Below are positions 18,340-27,560 of a DNA stretch of 64,000 nucleotides, one piece after another. The stretch comes from Algoriphagus chordae (GTDB lineage Bacteria > Bacteroidota > Bacteroidia > Cytophagales > Cyclobacteriaceae). How positions within the stretch are numbered: the stretch's first letter is position 1; every line of letters begins with the position of its first letter. Position numbers and translations under genes: made by a program. The stretch is from NCBI RefSeq assembly GCF_003254055.1, contig NZ_QKZT01000008.1, positions 124,001 through 188,000 of the forward strand, written 5' to 3'. Under the pieces are notes generated by a model. The model made no database searches. It saw only the letters and a list, made by a program, of their open reading frames with translations, and was not told where the DNA came from.

Positions 18340-19023
18340 ATGAAATCATGTTCATTTAAAAACATTTCATACCTACTTGGAATCGTTATTATCTCACTTT
18401 TCCAAAGTTCCTGTAGCCCAAAATCCACTTTTAGAATAATAGACAAACCGATTACTTGGAATCAGGAGCGAGAGGATCTTTCATTGAAATACTTGAAAGA
18501 CCGTCATGGTTTGGATCAAGAAACTGCCACTATAAACCCCAGAATGGTGGTGGTTCACTGGACGGCTATAGACAATATAGAAGTCACCTTTGATGTGTTC
18601 GATCCTCCTATTTTGGGCGGACGAGCAGATTTGACTGGAGCAAGCAATCTAAATGTTTCAAGTCAGTTTCTGATTGATCGTGACGGCACGATTTTTCGAC
18701 TATTGCCTGACACTACCTTTGCCAGACATACCATTGGATTGAATTACCTGGCAATTGGAGTTGAAAACATCGGTAGTGATGATATGCCTTTGACCAAGGA
18801 ACAGTTGAAAGCCAATGAAGAATTGATCAGATATCTGGAAAGTAAGTATGAAATCGACTATGTCATCGGACACCTTGAATACCAAAATTTCCAAGCTACA
18901 GATCTGTGGAAAGAAGCTGACCCAGACTATCGCACCGTAAAAACCGACCCAGGAGAAGCTTTTATGAAGAAGCTGCGAAAGAACCTGATAGACTTAAATT
19001 TGAAACCTATACCAACGCTCTGA
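18340..19023 (+). CDS. N-acetylmuramoyl-L-alanine amidase lipoprotein
   Basis: 227 aa. Lipoprotein signal with lipobox FQSSC (Cys at about 25), so it is membrane-anchored in the periplasm. Amidase_2/PGRP-type fold: zinc ligands VVVHWT (first His), FARHTIG (second His) and a KTDPGEAF segment in which the Asp replaces the usual third Cys/His region of the family; QFLIDRDGTIFRLLPD is the typical substrate-cleft block. It should cut the MurNAc-L-Ala bond, releasing stem peptides. First gene of a run with short gaps (10, 10, -4 bases) leading to the GHL10, GNAT and AmpG-like genes. Confidence 0.9.
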   Translation: MKSCSFKNISYLLGIVIISLFQSSCSPKSTFRIIDKPITWNQEREDLSLKYLKDRHGLDQETATINPRMVVVHWTAIDNIEVTFDVFDPPILGGRADLTGASNLNVSSQFLIDRDGTIFRLLPDTTFARHTIGLNYLAIGVENIGSDDMPLTKEQLKANEELIRYLESKYEIDYVIGHLEYQNFQATDLWKEADPDYRTVKTDPGEAFMKKLRKNLIDLNLKPIPTL

Positions 19024-19033
19024 TTACCCACTT

Positions 19034-20668
19034 ATGAAATTCCTTTCTAGGCATCTCTTTATTATTCTGGCCTTTGCCCTGCTAATTTCTGCCTGTAAAT
19101 CTCAAAAAAACACCACAACTGGAACTAGGCCTTCTGGCACTATAAACAGCTCCCCTTCCAGTCCTAATCCAGGCGCAGATCTTCCAGTAAAAAAATTGCC
19201 CTTAGCCCCTGTAGCCTTGCAGCCTTTGACTTTTCAAATGCCCGAAATGCCACGTGAATTCCGAGGAGTTTGGATCGCAACGGTAGCAAATATAGATTGG
19301 CCAACCTCTCCTAATGATTCTTATGCTAAGCAAAAGCAAGATTTCATCAACCTGTTAGATTATTACAAAAACCTGAATTTCAATGCGGTAATCGTCCAAA
19401 TAAGAACTGCAGGCGATGCTTTTTACCCAAGTAATCTCGCTCCATGGTCCAAGTATCTGACAGGTAAACAAGGGAAGGCTCCAAGTACAACAGAAAATCC
19501 ACTAACCTGGATGATCAACGAATCTCATGCTCGAGGATTAGAATTTCATGCCTGGCTCAATCCGTATCGGGCTACAATGAATCTCAACACTTCTGATCTC
19601 AGCCCAGAACACGATTATAATTTACATCGAGACTGGATGCTGAAATACGACACCAAATATTACTACAACCCAGGCCTTCCTGAAGTAAAAGCCCATTTGC
19701 TGGCTGTGATCAAGGAAATAGTCGATAATTATGACATCGATGCTATTCACTTTGACGATTACTTTTACCCATACAAAGTCGCGAAGTTGGATTTCCCTGA
19801 CAAAACCACTTATAACAAGTACAAAAAACCTGGACAGTCTCAAGACGATTGGAGACGGGACAATGTAAACCAGTTGATCCTTGCACTCAACCAAACGATA
19901 AAGCAAAGTAAGCCTTGGGTACAGTTTGGAATTTCCCCCTTTGGCGTATGGAGAAATCAAAGTATGGATCCAACAGGCTCTCCTACCCGCGCTGGACAGA
20001 CCAATTACGATGACCTTTATGCAGATGTATTGCTTTGGATGAAAAATGACTGGGTAGACTACATGTTGCCTCAACTCTACTGGAGCATGGATCATAAACT
20101 CGCTTCACATAGAATCCTCAATGACTGGTGGGCAAAAAATCATTACAATACCAATGTTTATATAGGCAATGGTCCATACAAAATCCGAGAAGATTCCGAT
20201 GATGCCTGGGATGATCCTCGCGAAATAAACAAACAAATATCCTACACTCGAACGCTTCCTACTATTCAAGGAAATGCCTTTTTCTCGGCAAAATCCATGA
20301 AATTAAAAAATCAGGATGTCGCTCAGCTGCTGAAAACTGAATTGTACAATGAGCCAACTTTGCCACCAGCTTTTCAGCCCAAAAGCCCCTCGATCATAGA
20401 TACCCCAGTGGTGTTCTCTGTGGAAGCAAATTCCGAATTGACTTCCATACGTATGGCAAATCCACTCGACCCAGCTATTCGCTATGCCTTGATCCAAGGT
20501 GCCAATGAGCTGGATCAACTTGCTGATTCGGAAATTCATCCGGTATGGGTAGGAGGCTTACGTGCGAGAACATTGGAAGTCAAAAGCCTGAATACAGAAT
20601 TCCTTGCCATACGATGGATTGACCATTATGGCAGAATAGTCCAAACTCAAGTTTACCAAATTCCTTAA
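19034..20668 (+). CDS. GHL10 (DUF187) family lipoprotein, putative glycosidase
   Basis: 544 aa. Lipobox LISAC at about 21, a Ser/Pro-rich linker, then the family-10-like glycosyl-hydrolase domain from about 75 (EFRGVWIATVANIDWP) through NAVIVQIRTAGDAFYPS, GLEFHAWLNPYRA, IDAIHFDDYFYPY, the FGISPFGVWRN block and the YMLPQLYWSMDH block. A C-terminal fibronectin-like part closes the chain. Members are annotated as glycoside hydrolase-like; acidic residues in HFDDYFYP are the probable catalytic site. Close spacing to an amidase and an AmpG-like permease suggests a peptidoglycan glycan-strand substrate. Confidence 0.88.
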   Translation: MKFLSRHLFIILAFALLISACKSQKNTTTGTRPSGTINSSPSSPNPGADLPVKKLPLAPVALQPLTFQMPEMPREFRGVWIATVANIDWPTSPNDSYAKQKQDFINLLDYYKNLNFNAVIVQIRTAGDAFYPSNLAPWSKYLTGKQGKAPSTTENPLTWMINESHARGLEFHAWLNPYRATMNLNTSDLSPEHDYNLHRDWMLKYDTKYYYNPGLPEVKAHLLAVIKEIVDNYDIDAIHFDDYFYPYKVAKLDFPDKTTYNKYKKPGQSQDDWRRDNVNQLILALNQTIKQSKPWVQFGISPFGVWRNQSMDPTGSPTRAGQTNYDDLYADVLLWMKNDWVDYMLPQLYWSMDHKLASHRILNDWWAKNHYNTNVYIGNGPYKIREDSDDAWDDPREINKQISYTRTLPTIQGNAFFSAKSMKLKNQDVAQLLKTELYNEPTLPPAFQPKSPSIIDTPVVFSVEANSELTSIRMANPLDPAIRYALIQGANELDQLADSEIHPVWVGGLRARTLEVKSLNTEFLAIRWIDHYGRIVQTQVYQIP

Positions 20669-20678
20669 ATCTACGCAC

Positions 20679-21158
20679 ATGAAAGACATGCTTGTCCGAT
20701 TGATCGGTTTACCTGATGTCTCTTTGGAAGAAGCGCGACTCGTAAAAAAAGAGAATATCGTCTTTCGCAGAGCCATCGCACCAGAGAAACACCTAGTTAG
20801 TTTGTGGGTTTTGGAGCATTTTGGCGAGTACTGGCAGTCTGAAGTCGAGGTGGCTTTCAGCAGACAACCTGTGGCTTGCTGGCTTGCGCAAAGAGGAAAT
20901 GACATTCTGGGATTTGCTTGCTACGAAAGTACTGCAAGAAACTTCTTCGGACCTACTGGCACAGATGAAGACGAAAGAGGAAAAGGAATAGGCAAAATTC
21001 TGCTTATCAAATCCCTGGAATCCATGCGAGAAATGGGCTATGGCTATGCTATCATAGGCGGCGTCGGTCCGGCAGAATTTTATGAAAAGACAGTGAACGC
21101 AAAAACAATAGAGGGATCAGAAGTCAGTATCTATGAAAATCTGATCCGAAAATCATGA
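20679..21158 (+). CDS. GNAT-family N-acetyltransferase
   Basis: 159 aa cytosolic acetyl-CoA-dependent acetyltransferase. The acetyl-CoA loop is DERGKGIGKILL at about 103-114, preceded by the usual beta strand (ILGFACYES) and followed by GYGYAIIGGVGPAEFYEK. The N-terminal 30 residues are not typical of the family. The last four bases overlap the start of the AmpG-like gene (ATGA), so translation is probably coupled. Its acceptor may be an amino sugar or muropeptide taken up by that transporter, which is inference from the neighbourhood. Confidence 0.85.
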   Translation: MKDMLVRLIGLPDVSLEEARLVKKENIVFRRAIAPEKHLVSLWVLEHFGEYWQSEVEVAFSRQPVACWLAQRGNDILGFACYESTARNFFGPTGTDEDERGKGIGKILLIKSLESMREMGYGYAIIGGVGPAEFYEKTVNAKTIEGSEVSIYENLIRKS

Positions 21159-22420
21159 GTAATTCCAACAAAAGAACTCCATGGATCTGGATTCCCTCCC
21201 TCTATATGACCGAAGGAGTTCCTTATATAGTCATCATCGTCGTATCGGTGATTATGTACAAAAAGCTAGGCGTTTCCAATGCAGACATCGGTTTGTACAC
21301 GAGTTTACTCTATCTCCCTTGGGTAATCAAACCTATCTGGAGTCCAATAGTAGATCTTTTTGGCACCAAGAGAAAATGGTTTCTCAGTATGCAATTGGTC
21401 CTAGCCCTTGCTTTTTTGGGAGTTGGTCTGACTACTGGAGGAAGTAATTTCTTCTACATGACTTTGGCGTTTTTCTGGATGGGCGCTTTTGCCTCTGCGA
21501 CAAATGACATTGCCTCCGACGGCATGTATCTGATCGCTTTGAAACCCGAGCAGCAATCCTTTTTCGTAGGACTTCGTGGCACATTCTATAGAATCGGGAT
21601 GATCACAGGTCAAGGATTGATCGTGATGGTGGCGGGCTATCTGGAAACCAGTTTGGGTGATAACAGCAAAGCTTGGTCTTGGACGATGATTATCGTGGGA
21701 GCATTGATGCTTTTACTTACAGCAATTAATTTCCTAGCTACGCCAAAAATAGAGGAGGAAGCACCTGATAAACCTGCACGAGAAGCGAGTTTTGGCAAAG
21801 TATTCTCAACCTTTTTCACCAAGAAAAACATCGGAATCTCGCTGGCATTTGTACTTGTCTATAGACTTGGTGAATCTCAATTGGTGAAAATGGCTTCTCC
21901 GTTTTTACTAGATGTCAAAGAAAAAGGAGGATTGGCATTAAGCACGTCGGAAGTTGGGTTTATGTATGGAACGATCGGCGTGATCGCTTTGCTGCTTGGG
22001 GGAATTCTCGGTGGAATAGCCATCTCCAGAGATGGATTGGGTAAGTGGATGATCCCGATGGCTCTTTCTCTCAACCTACCCAATCTGCTTTACATAGGAT
22101 TGGCACATTTCCAACCCGAGAATATTTTCTTCGCAGGTACTGTCGTAGTCATCGAGCAATTTGGCTATGGTTTTGGCTTCGCTGCCTATATGATCTTCCT
22201 TATTTACTTAGCAGAAGGGCTTTTCAAAACGTCGCATTATGCACTGGCGACCGGCTTTATGGCTATGGGAATGATGTTTCCGGGGATGCTATCTGGCTAT
22301 ATCCAAGAATGGCTTGGCTACACTGGATTCTTCATCTGGGTGGGAATTGCTATGATTCCTGCACTAGCGATTGCTGCGAGTGTTAAGTACCCGAGGGAAT
22401 TTGGGAAAAAGCTTGAGTGA
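21155..22420 (+). CDS. MFS transporter, AmpG/PAT-like
   Basis: 421 aa, 12 predicted membrane helices. It has the AmpG-like signatures: ITWIPSLYMTEGVPY start (residues 12-25), LPWVIKPIWSPIVDLFGTKRKW after helix 2, and a ASATNDIASDGMYL helix 4 as in muropeptide permeases. Acidic Asp pairs in helices 2-4 suggest proton coupling. By context it would bring anhydro-muropeptides or amino sugars into the cytosol, where the NagZ-like GH3 encoded next could act. General sugar import is the alternative. Confidence 0.85.
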   Translation: MSNSNKRTPWIWIPSLYMTEGVPYIVIIVVSVIMYKKLGVSNADIGLYTSLLYLPWVIKPIWSPIVDLFGTKRKWFLSMQLVLALAFLGVGLTTGGSNFFYMTLAFFWMGAFASATNDIASDGMYLIALKPEQQSFFVGLRGTFYRIGMITGQGLIVMVAGYLETSLGDNSKAWSWTMIIVGALMLLLTAINFLATPKIEEEAPDKPAREASFGKVFSTFFTKKNIGISLAFVLVYRLGESQLVKMASPFLLDVKEKGGLALSTSEVGFMYGTIGVIALLLGGILGGIAISRDGLGKWMIPMALSLNLPNLLYIGLAHFQPENIFFAGTVVVIEQFGYGFGFAAYMIFLIYLAEGLFKTSHYALATGFMAMGMMFPGMLSGYIQEWLGYTGFFIWVGIAMIPALAIAASVKYPREFGKKLE

Positions 22421-22542
22421 TTTCGGAAGCACTCGATCCAACTTCGTTATTCAAAATTCATCATTTTTCATTCATTATTTAAATTTCGAATGATGAACGT
22501 AGAATGATGAAGTTTCATTAAGTCTATGCTAATTGAAAAACA

Positions 22543-24051
22543 ATGAACCAACACCAAAAAATAGCTCAATGCTTCTCCCCTGCCGCATTTATTCATGATT
22601 CGGAGGAAAACTATCTCGCTATCGAGAGCTTAATTCGAGAGCAAGAAATAGGAGGATTGACATTTTTTCATAGCCGACATTCAGCAGCGGCCAACTTCGA
22701 AAAACGTGCTGAAGTCCTGGATGTGAGTGGGACTTTGGAGAAGATGATTGCACTCATCAATCGCTATCAGGCTATTTCGAAAATCCCTCTGCTGATCAGT
22801 ATTGATGGAGAATATGGCTTGGCCATGCGCATCGAAAAAACTCCTCAGTATCCATTTGCGATTACGCTTGGTGCTATCGATGAAAACTCTGCAGAACTTA
22901 TTGAAGAAGTAGGTTATAGAATGGGCCTGGATATGAAAGCTGCCGGAGTACATCTCAATCTTGCTCCTTGCTCTGATGTAAACACGAATCCGGACAATCC
23001 CGTAATTGGCTACAGATCCTTTGGAACAGATCCGCAAAAAGTCGCTAATCTTTCACTCGCAATATATCAGGGTATGAAAAGAGCTGGAATTGGAGCTTGC
23101 CTGAAGCATTTCCCCGGTCATGGTGATACACAGACAGATTCCCATCTAGGACTGCCAGTAATTCAGAAAACAAAAGAAGAGCTGGAAAAAGAAGAACTTT
23201 TACCTTTTCAATTTGGAATAGACCAAGGTGTAGATATGATCATGGTTGGTCACTTAGCCGCTCCAGCTTTGTCTGAAGGAAAGGAAATCGCATCCAGTAT
23301 AAGTCGAGAGATCATTACAGACTTACTTAAAACCGAAATGGGTTTTAAGGGAATAGTGATTTCCGATGCACTGAACATGAAAGCCGTGGCTGACTTATTT
23401 CCCGAGCCAGGACAATTAGAATGGGAAGCCTTCAACGCAGGAAATGACATTCTCTGCTTTTCTGATCATGTGAAAGAAGGAATAGAAAAAATCGCTGAAC
23501 ATGCTTCTGATGAAGAAATTGATGCTGTTTTCGAGAAGATCTGGAAGCTTAAGGAGAAGCTAGGCGTTTTTGATTTCAAAGAATTGGAGCTCCCAACATT
23601 TGATTGGGAAAGACATGCTGAGCTGCAAACCAAACTTGCAAATGAATATGTTTCAGTAGTTTGTGGGAGAATAGATTCTGAAGAATTGAAGAGACTGGCA
23701 AGAGAGTGGAAGCTTGCACACCAGAGCTTTTTTGGAGAAGCAAAGACAACTTTCTCAACAATTCTTAATAATAAATATGCTTCAGATTTAAGTGAAATCT
23801 CAATTGATGAAGCCGAAAAAGTCATTATCTCTCTTTTTGTTCCTTCTCACAAGCCTTTGAATCAATTCGGGATGGATGAAAAGGTATTGGCTGAAATCAA
23901 AAATCTAGCTCAAGCAACGTCCTGCATGTTGGTTCACTTCGGGAATCCATTGGCTCTAAAACATCTGGGAAACCTGACTGATTTTGAAGCTGTAATTTGT
24001 GGGTTTCAAAGTTTCGAGGAAGCTCAGGAGGTTGCCTGTAATTTTTTTTAA
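22543..24051 (+). CDS. nagZ: GH3 beta-N-acetylhexosaminidase, NagZ-like
   Basis: 502 aa, no signal peptide, so cytosolic. The GH3 barrel carries the NagZ-specific loop KHFPGHGDTQTDSHL (residues 188-202), which supplies the His general acid/base, and the nucleophile Asp275 in VISDALNMK. IDGEYGLAMRI and DVNTNPDNPVIGYRSFG are the typical substrate-binding stretches. After residue 345 follows a small C-terminal domain not found in the short proteobacterial NagZ. It should remove GlcNAc from GlcNAc-anhydroMurNAc fragments. It is 122 bases after the AmpG-like gene, across a repeat-bearing gap. Confidence 0.9.
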   Translation: MNQHQKIAQCFSPAAFIHDSEENYLAIESLIREQEIGGLTFFHSRHSAAANFEKRAEVLDVSGTLEKMIALINRYQAISKIPLLISIDGEYGLAMRIEKTPQYPFAITLGAIDENSAELIEEVGYRMGLDMKAAGVHLNLAPCSDVNTNPDNPVIGYRSFGTDPQKVANLSLAIYQGMKRAGIGACLKHFPGHGDTQTDSHLGLPVIQKTKEELEKEELLPFQFGIDQGVDMIMVGHLAAPALSEGKEIASSISREIITDLLKTEMGFKGIVISDALNMKAVADLFPEPGQLEWEAFNAGNDILCFSDHVKEGIEKIAEHASDEEIDAVFEKIWKLKEKLGVFDFKELELPTFDWERHAELQTKLANEYVSVVCGRIDSEELKRLAREWKLAHQSFFGEAKTTFSTILNNKYASDLSEISIDEAEKVIISLFVPSHKPLNQFGMDEKVLAEIKNLAQATSCMLVHFGNPLALKHLGNLTDFEAVICGFQSFEEAQEVACNFF

Positions 24052-24245
24052 CCACGGAGCACGCTGAGTCCCGTTAGCTAACAGGACCGAAGAAAGCTAC
24101 CGAGAATCCAGATTCAACCCTTGCGTAAGCCGGATTTAGGAAAATGGAATTTGCTTAAATAACTAACTATGCTGCTTCTGGAGAAGCAGCATAAAACTAA
24201 AATTGGGACCTCTGCGTATCCTCCGTGCCCTCAGCGGTAAAAACC
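24052..24245. repeat. Inverted-repeat element with internal 26-bp palindrome
   Basis: Non-coding. The left arm CCACGGAGCACGCTGAG (24052-24068) is matched in reverse complement by CTCTGCGTATCCTCCGTG (24210-24227). Inside lie TCCCGTTAGCTAACAGGA (24069-24086), related to the palindromes at 5878 and 33553, and a perfect palindrome TATGCTGCTTCT-GG-AGAAGCAGCATA (24168-24193). Confidence 0.7.
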
Positions 24246-24277
24246 AAAAAGCCGGCTCCCTTGCGGAAAACCGGCTC
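24246..24277 (-). terminator. Terminator of the DUF4142 gene
   Basis: AGCCGG (24250-24255) pairs with CCGGCT (24271-24276); on the minus strand the stem is followed by five T. It lies 67 bases after the stop codon at 24344. Confidence 0.7.
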
Positions 24278-24343
24278 TAAAAGAAATCATCACGCAGTTG
24301 CAACTGGGTTAATCAGTTATAGCTACATTCTGACTTCTTATGC

Positions 24344-24934
24344 TTAAAGATCCTCTAATTCGATTTCAGCTTTTACAAGGATAGCATCTTCTTTATGATC
24401 TTTCACCTTGCCCAAAGTTTTATCAGCAAAATCCTTCAAAGAGTTGTTCTCTCCGTTGTCCTTTTGATTTTCATACATTGACATGGAATCATTGAGCAAA
24501 TCTATTTGAAATTCAATAAAGGCCATATCGAAATCCTCTCCGCTCATCATTTCCAATTCATCATATTTCGCCTGCATAGCAGCAGAAAGGTCATTAGAAA
24601 TCTCTACATCAGTATCAGCCAATAAGCCTTCTAGCTCGGCTTTACTTTCTGTATTTTCAGATGCAAGCATAGTTCCATATTCTAATACAGAGTCATCCTC
24701 TCCATTATCCAGTGCCAATTGTCCAAAACTGATTTGGGCGTTTAGGTTTTCAGAGGAGGAAATCGCAAAATTTCTATCCTGCTGATTGTAGGTATTCAGG
24801 ATAGGATCATCATCTTCATTTTCGCAGGAAGTCATTCCTACAAGGCAAAACGAAGAAAGCAGTACAGCTCCAGTGATTTTTGCTTTTCTACTGAAGTTTT
24901 TGGCTGCGGGTTGGTTTACATTACTTGTTCTCAT
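24344..24934 (-). CDS. DUF4142 domain lipoprotein
   Basis: 196 aa from ATG 24934-24932. The frame is open to 25021, but the longer version puts a second hydrophobic run before the signal; the short one gives a short basic N-terminus, hydrophobic core and lipobox VGMTSC-EN. The mature part is an acidic four-helix bundle (FAISSSENLNAQISFGQLALDN, GTMLASENTESKAEL, EDFDMAFIEFQIDLLNDS) as in the DUF4142/ferritin-like outer-membrane family. Function is not known; related genes often respond to stress. Ends at a terminator; same direction as the following propeller gene on the minus strand. Confidence 0.8.
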   Translation of the reverse strand: MRTSNVNQPAAKNFSRKAKITGAVLLSSFCLVGMTSCENEDDDPILNTYNQQDRNFAISSSENLNAQISFGQLALDNGEDDSVLEYGTMLASENTESKAELEGLLADTDVEISNDLSAAMQAKYDELEMMSGEDFDMAFIEFQIDLLNDSMSMYENQKDNGENNSLKDFADKTLGKVKDHKEDAILVKAEIELEDL

Positions 24935-25084
24935 AAGAAAATTAGTTGGTTTAGTGTTCACCACTATTCTTACAAGTACCATTCCCATGGTGTTTAAAGC
25001 GATTAAGGCCTCCTTCAGCAAATCCCACTGTGTAAAGCTTACTCAGTATGTTGAAGCTTTTACGCTATTAGAAGTTTCGATCTG

Positions 25085-26215
25085 TCATTGTTCCACGAGC
25101 TCCCAAATCTCAAATGGATAGTAGTCTAACTCCTCTTCCTCATTAGCTACCTTCACAAGAACTCTGTTATTTGGAAGCGTCATTTGAATCAGTCCGGAAG
25201 GAATAGTCAACTCTCCTGGTAGTTGAACTCCGTCTTTAAAAAGTATTACTCTCTGAAATTCAGGATCGAACATCCAAAACGGTTTTTCCTCACTTTTCCT
25301 CAGTTCATTCGCTGCTTCCGAAATCTCCTTCACATAGATCAGTCCCAACAAATCGGAGTCGAACTTTAAAATTTTTTGATTTCTGGAATAAAGAGGTGAT
25401 TTATTAGAAAGACCCAAATTTGCCTCTCTGAGTGGAATATCATCTAAAGCTTTAAAGAATTCATGTTTGACCGGGATTCTTTGAATTACGTTCCAGTTGA
25501 TGGGATTGTAAACAGTGATTTCATTATCTATGGAAGTAGTGAAATACAAATTGCTATTCTGCGCATCAATTGTAAATATTGGATTAATGCTCACTGGGAA
25601 AACTTCGTCTTCTATCCCTTCAAATACTTTTCTGCTGGATAATGGAATCGCTGACTGGATTATTTGACTACCTGCATCATAGTATTCAATCATGTCCATT
25701 TTCATTGGGACATCATTAAATCCCCTATTATTTAGGTTAGAACCATTTACTATGAATGAAACATCATTCCCTCTTGTCAAAGGAACAAACTTAGACCTTG
25801 GCCCAGAAACAACTATAGTTGTTTTAGGCTCAAATCTCACCTTGTTTAACCTATTGAATTGGGTATCATATTTCACCAGTTCCAGTGACGACTGAACAAA
25901 TACATCACCCTCTGGGGAAAAACCCATAGCCAATGCCGATGATTGATAATCTTCCGGACCTTCTCCTTGACGCTTTTCGCTGGCCATAATATTCCCATTT
26001 GCATCGAAAACGGCTAGCTCTATCCCTTCAGATCGCTTATCTATAAAGCCGACAAAAATATCTCTCTTGGGATCGTAATCCCTTATTCCAACTTCAGCAA
26101 GGCTCTCTACACGGATTTCTTTAACTTTTTTGAACGTATATTCCTGAGCAGAAAGTGTGAATGATAAAAAAGTAGTATTAACAACTAGAGAACTGACCAG
26201 TAGAATGTTTTTCAT
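25085..26215 (-). CDS. Secreted 6-bladed beta-propeller protein
   Basis: 376 aa from ATG 26215. Upstream codons to 26272 exist but MKNILLVSSLVVNTTFL starts a clean signal peptide ending LSAQ. The mature chain is a propeller: repeated short blades with an early RQGEGPEDYQ loop, the mark of the Bacteroidota 6-bladed propeller (BF3164-like) family. No catalytic motif is evident; these proteins are usually envelope proteins of unknown ligand. Stands between the DUF4142 gene and the aldose epimerase gene, 60 bases from the latter, probably one transcript. Confidence 0.75.
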   Translation of the reverse strand: MKNILLVSSLVVNTTFLSFTLSAQEYTFKKVKEIRVESLAEVGIRDYDPKRDIFVGFIDKRSEGIELAVFDANGNIMASEKRQGEGPEDYQSSALAMGFSPEGDVFVQSSLELVKYDTQFNRLNKVRFEPKTTIVVSGPRSKFVPLTRGNDVSFIVNGSNLNNRGFNDVPMKMDMIEYYDAGSQIIQSAIPLSSRKVFEGIEDEVFPVSINPIFTIDAQNSNLYFTTSIDNEITVYNPINWNVIQRIPVKHEFFKALDDIPLREANLGLSNKSPLYSRNQKILKFDSDLLGLIYVKEISEAANELRKSEEKPFWMFDPEFQRVILFKDGVQLPGELTIPSGLIQMTLPNNRVLVKVANEEEELDYYPFEIWELVEQ

Positions 26216-26275
26216 GGGGTTTATTGATTGAATAACAATATAACTAAGCCCTTCAAAAAAAACGTAAACCAACGT

Positions 26276-27412
26276 TTATTTCTCCACCCCAAACTCATAG
26301 ACAATCTCATGCACATACTTTTCTCCGGGAGCTAAGGTTGTCGATGGAAAGCTAGGCTTATTAGGACTGTCTGGCCAGGCTTCTGGCTCTAAACAAAGTG
26401 CCCAGTGCGGCTGATAAAACTTTCCATCCGCCCCAGCAAAATCCTTCATATGATTAGAAGTGTAAAGCTGCACTCCAGGGGCAGTTGAGTAAACTTCCAT
26501 CACACGCCCACTGTCTGGGTGCTTGACAATCGCTATTTTCTTGAGTTCGGAGGAGTTTTCTCTCTTCGTTACATAATTATGATCGAAACCTTCACCCAGG
26601 GCATCCAACTGAGCACCAAGATTCTTTGGAGTTTGGAAGTCAAAAGGCGTCCCGGCAATGGCTTTAATTTCCCCAGTAGGAATCTGTCCTGGACCGCCCG
26701 GAGTAATGGCATCAGCGAAAATCTGCAACTCATGATCCCGAACATCGCCAGTGATTCCACTTAAATTGAAATAGGAATGATTCGTCAAGTTGACTACAGT
26801 TTTCTTGTCAGTGATAGACTCAAAACGAAGTTTCAACTCATTTGTACTTGACAATTCCATCCAGAGTGTAGTTTCCAAATTACCTGGAAAGCCTTCTTCC
26901 CCATCCACACTTAAATAGTACATCTTCACTCCTATTGCATGATCGGTCTTATAGATTTCTGGCTTCCATACTTTCTGTCCAAAGTCTTTTGTCCCACCAT
27001 GAAGGGTATTCTCTCCATTGTTTTTTGTGATATGAAAGGTGTCTCCATCAAGCTTAAATGACGCAGAACCAATTCGATTTGCATACCGACCAATAGCGGC
27101 ACCCAGATGCGGGCCATTCTTAGTAAAGTAATCTGGGATGGTCTCCAGCGCCAACACCACATTTTCGAGCTTACCTTCCTTGTCTGGCGTGTATATTCGA
27201 GAAATCACACCACCAAAATTGGTCATCTCCACCTGCATAGTACCATTGTCTAGCGTATAATGAAAAACATCCTGGCCTACCCAAGTACCTACTTTTTCTC
27301 CTTTGATGGATAAGCTTACTCCTTCTTGAATCACTGTTGTTTTGGTTTGAGATTGACAGACAGAGCCTGAAATAAGCAGTGCTGCAAGTATAATTTTGGA
27401 TTTTAGATTCAT
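26276..27412 (-). CDS. galM: Aldose 1-epimerase with signal peptide
   Basis: 378 aa from ATG 27412, which places a signal peptide (ALLISGSVCQSQ) at the very start; the frame extends ten codons further up without it. Interconverts alpha and beta anomers of aldoses. Family landmarks: FGGVISRIYTPDK, GRYANRIG, NTLHGG, the catalytic His in NLTNHSYFNL, GFDHNYV and the catalytic Glu in ALCLEPEAWPDSPN. Export to the periplasm is common for GalM in Bacteroidota. Likely a Cys-lipid signal is also possible (GSVC). Confidence 0.93.
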   Translation of the reverse strand: MNLKSKIILAALLISGSVCQSQTKTTVIQEGVSLSIKGEKVGTWVGQDVFHYTLDNGTMQVEMTNFGGVISRIYTPDKEGKLENVVLALETIPDYFTKNGPHLGAAIGRYANRIGSASFKLDGDTFHITKNNGENTLHGGTKDFGQKVWKPEIYKTDHAIGVKMYYLSVDGEEGFPGNLETTLWMELSSTNELKLRFESITDKKTVVNLTNHSYFNLSGITGDVRDHELQIFADAITPGGPGQIPTGEIKAIAGTPFDFQTPKNLGAQLDALGEGFDHNYVTKRENSSELKKIAIVKHPDSGRVMEVYSTAPGVQLYTSNHMKDFAGADGKFYQPHWALCLEPEAWPDSPNKPSFPSTTLAPGEKYVHEIVYEFGVEK

Positions 27413-27560
27413 GGGATGTGATTGGAAAAATGGAAAATTCAAGATTGGAAAATTATGATGAAAGTCAAAAGTGCTTTGCTAAATAAGAATGATTAAGTCG
27501 AGATGAATAGTAGTCCTAAGGAGCCTCGTAAATAGTATTCCTGAAATCTAAATCAATTTA

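Noticed and set aside
18153-18446. N-terminal extension of the DeoR regulator frame
   Set aside because: It overlaps the divergent amidase gene, has no family counterpart, and MLKEERQKYIL at 18152 is the canonical start.
24168-24193. 26-bp palindrome read as a terminator
   Set aside because: No T run on either side; the nearby AGCCGG/CCGGCT hairpin with T run is the better terminator.
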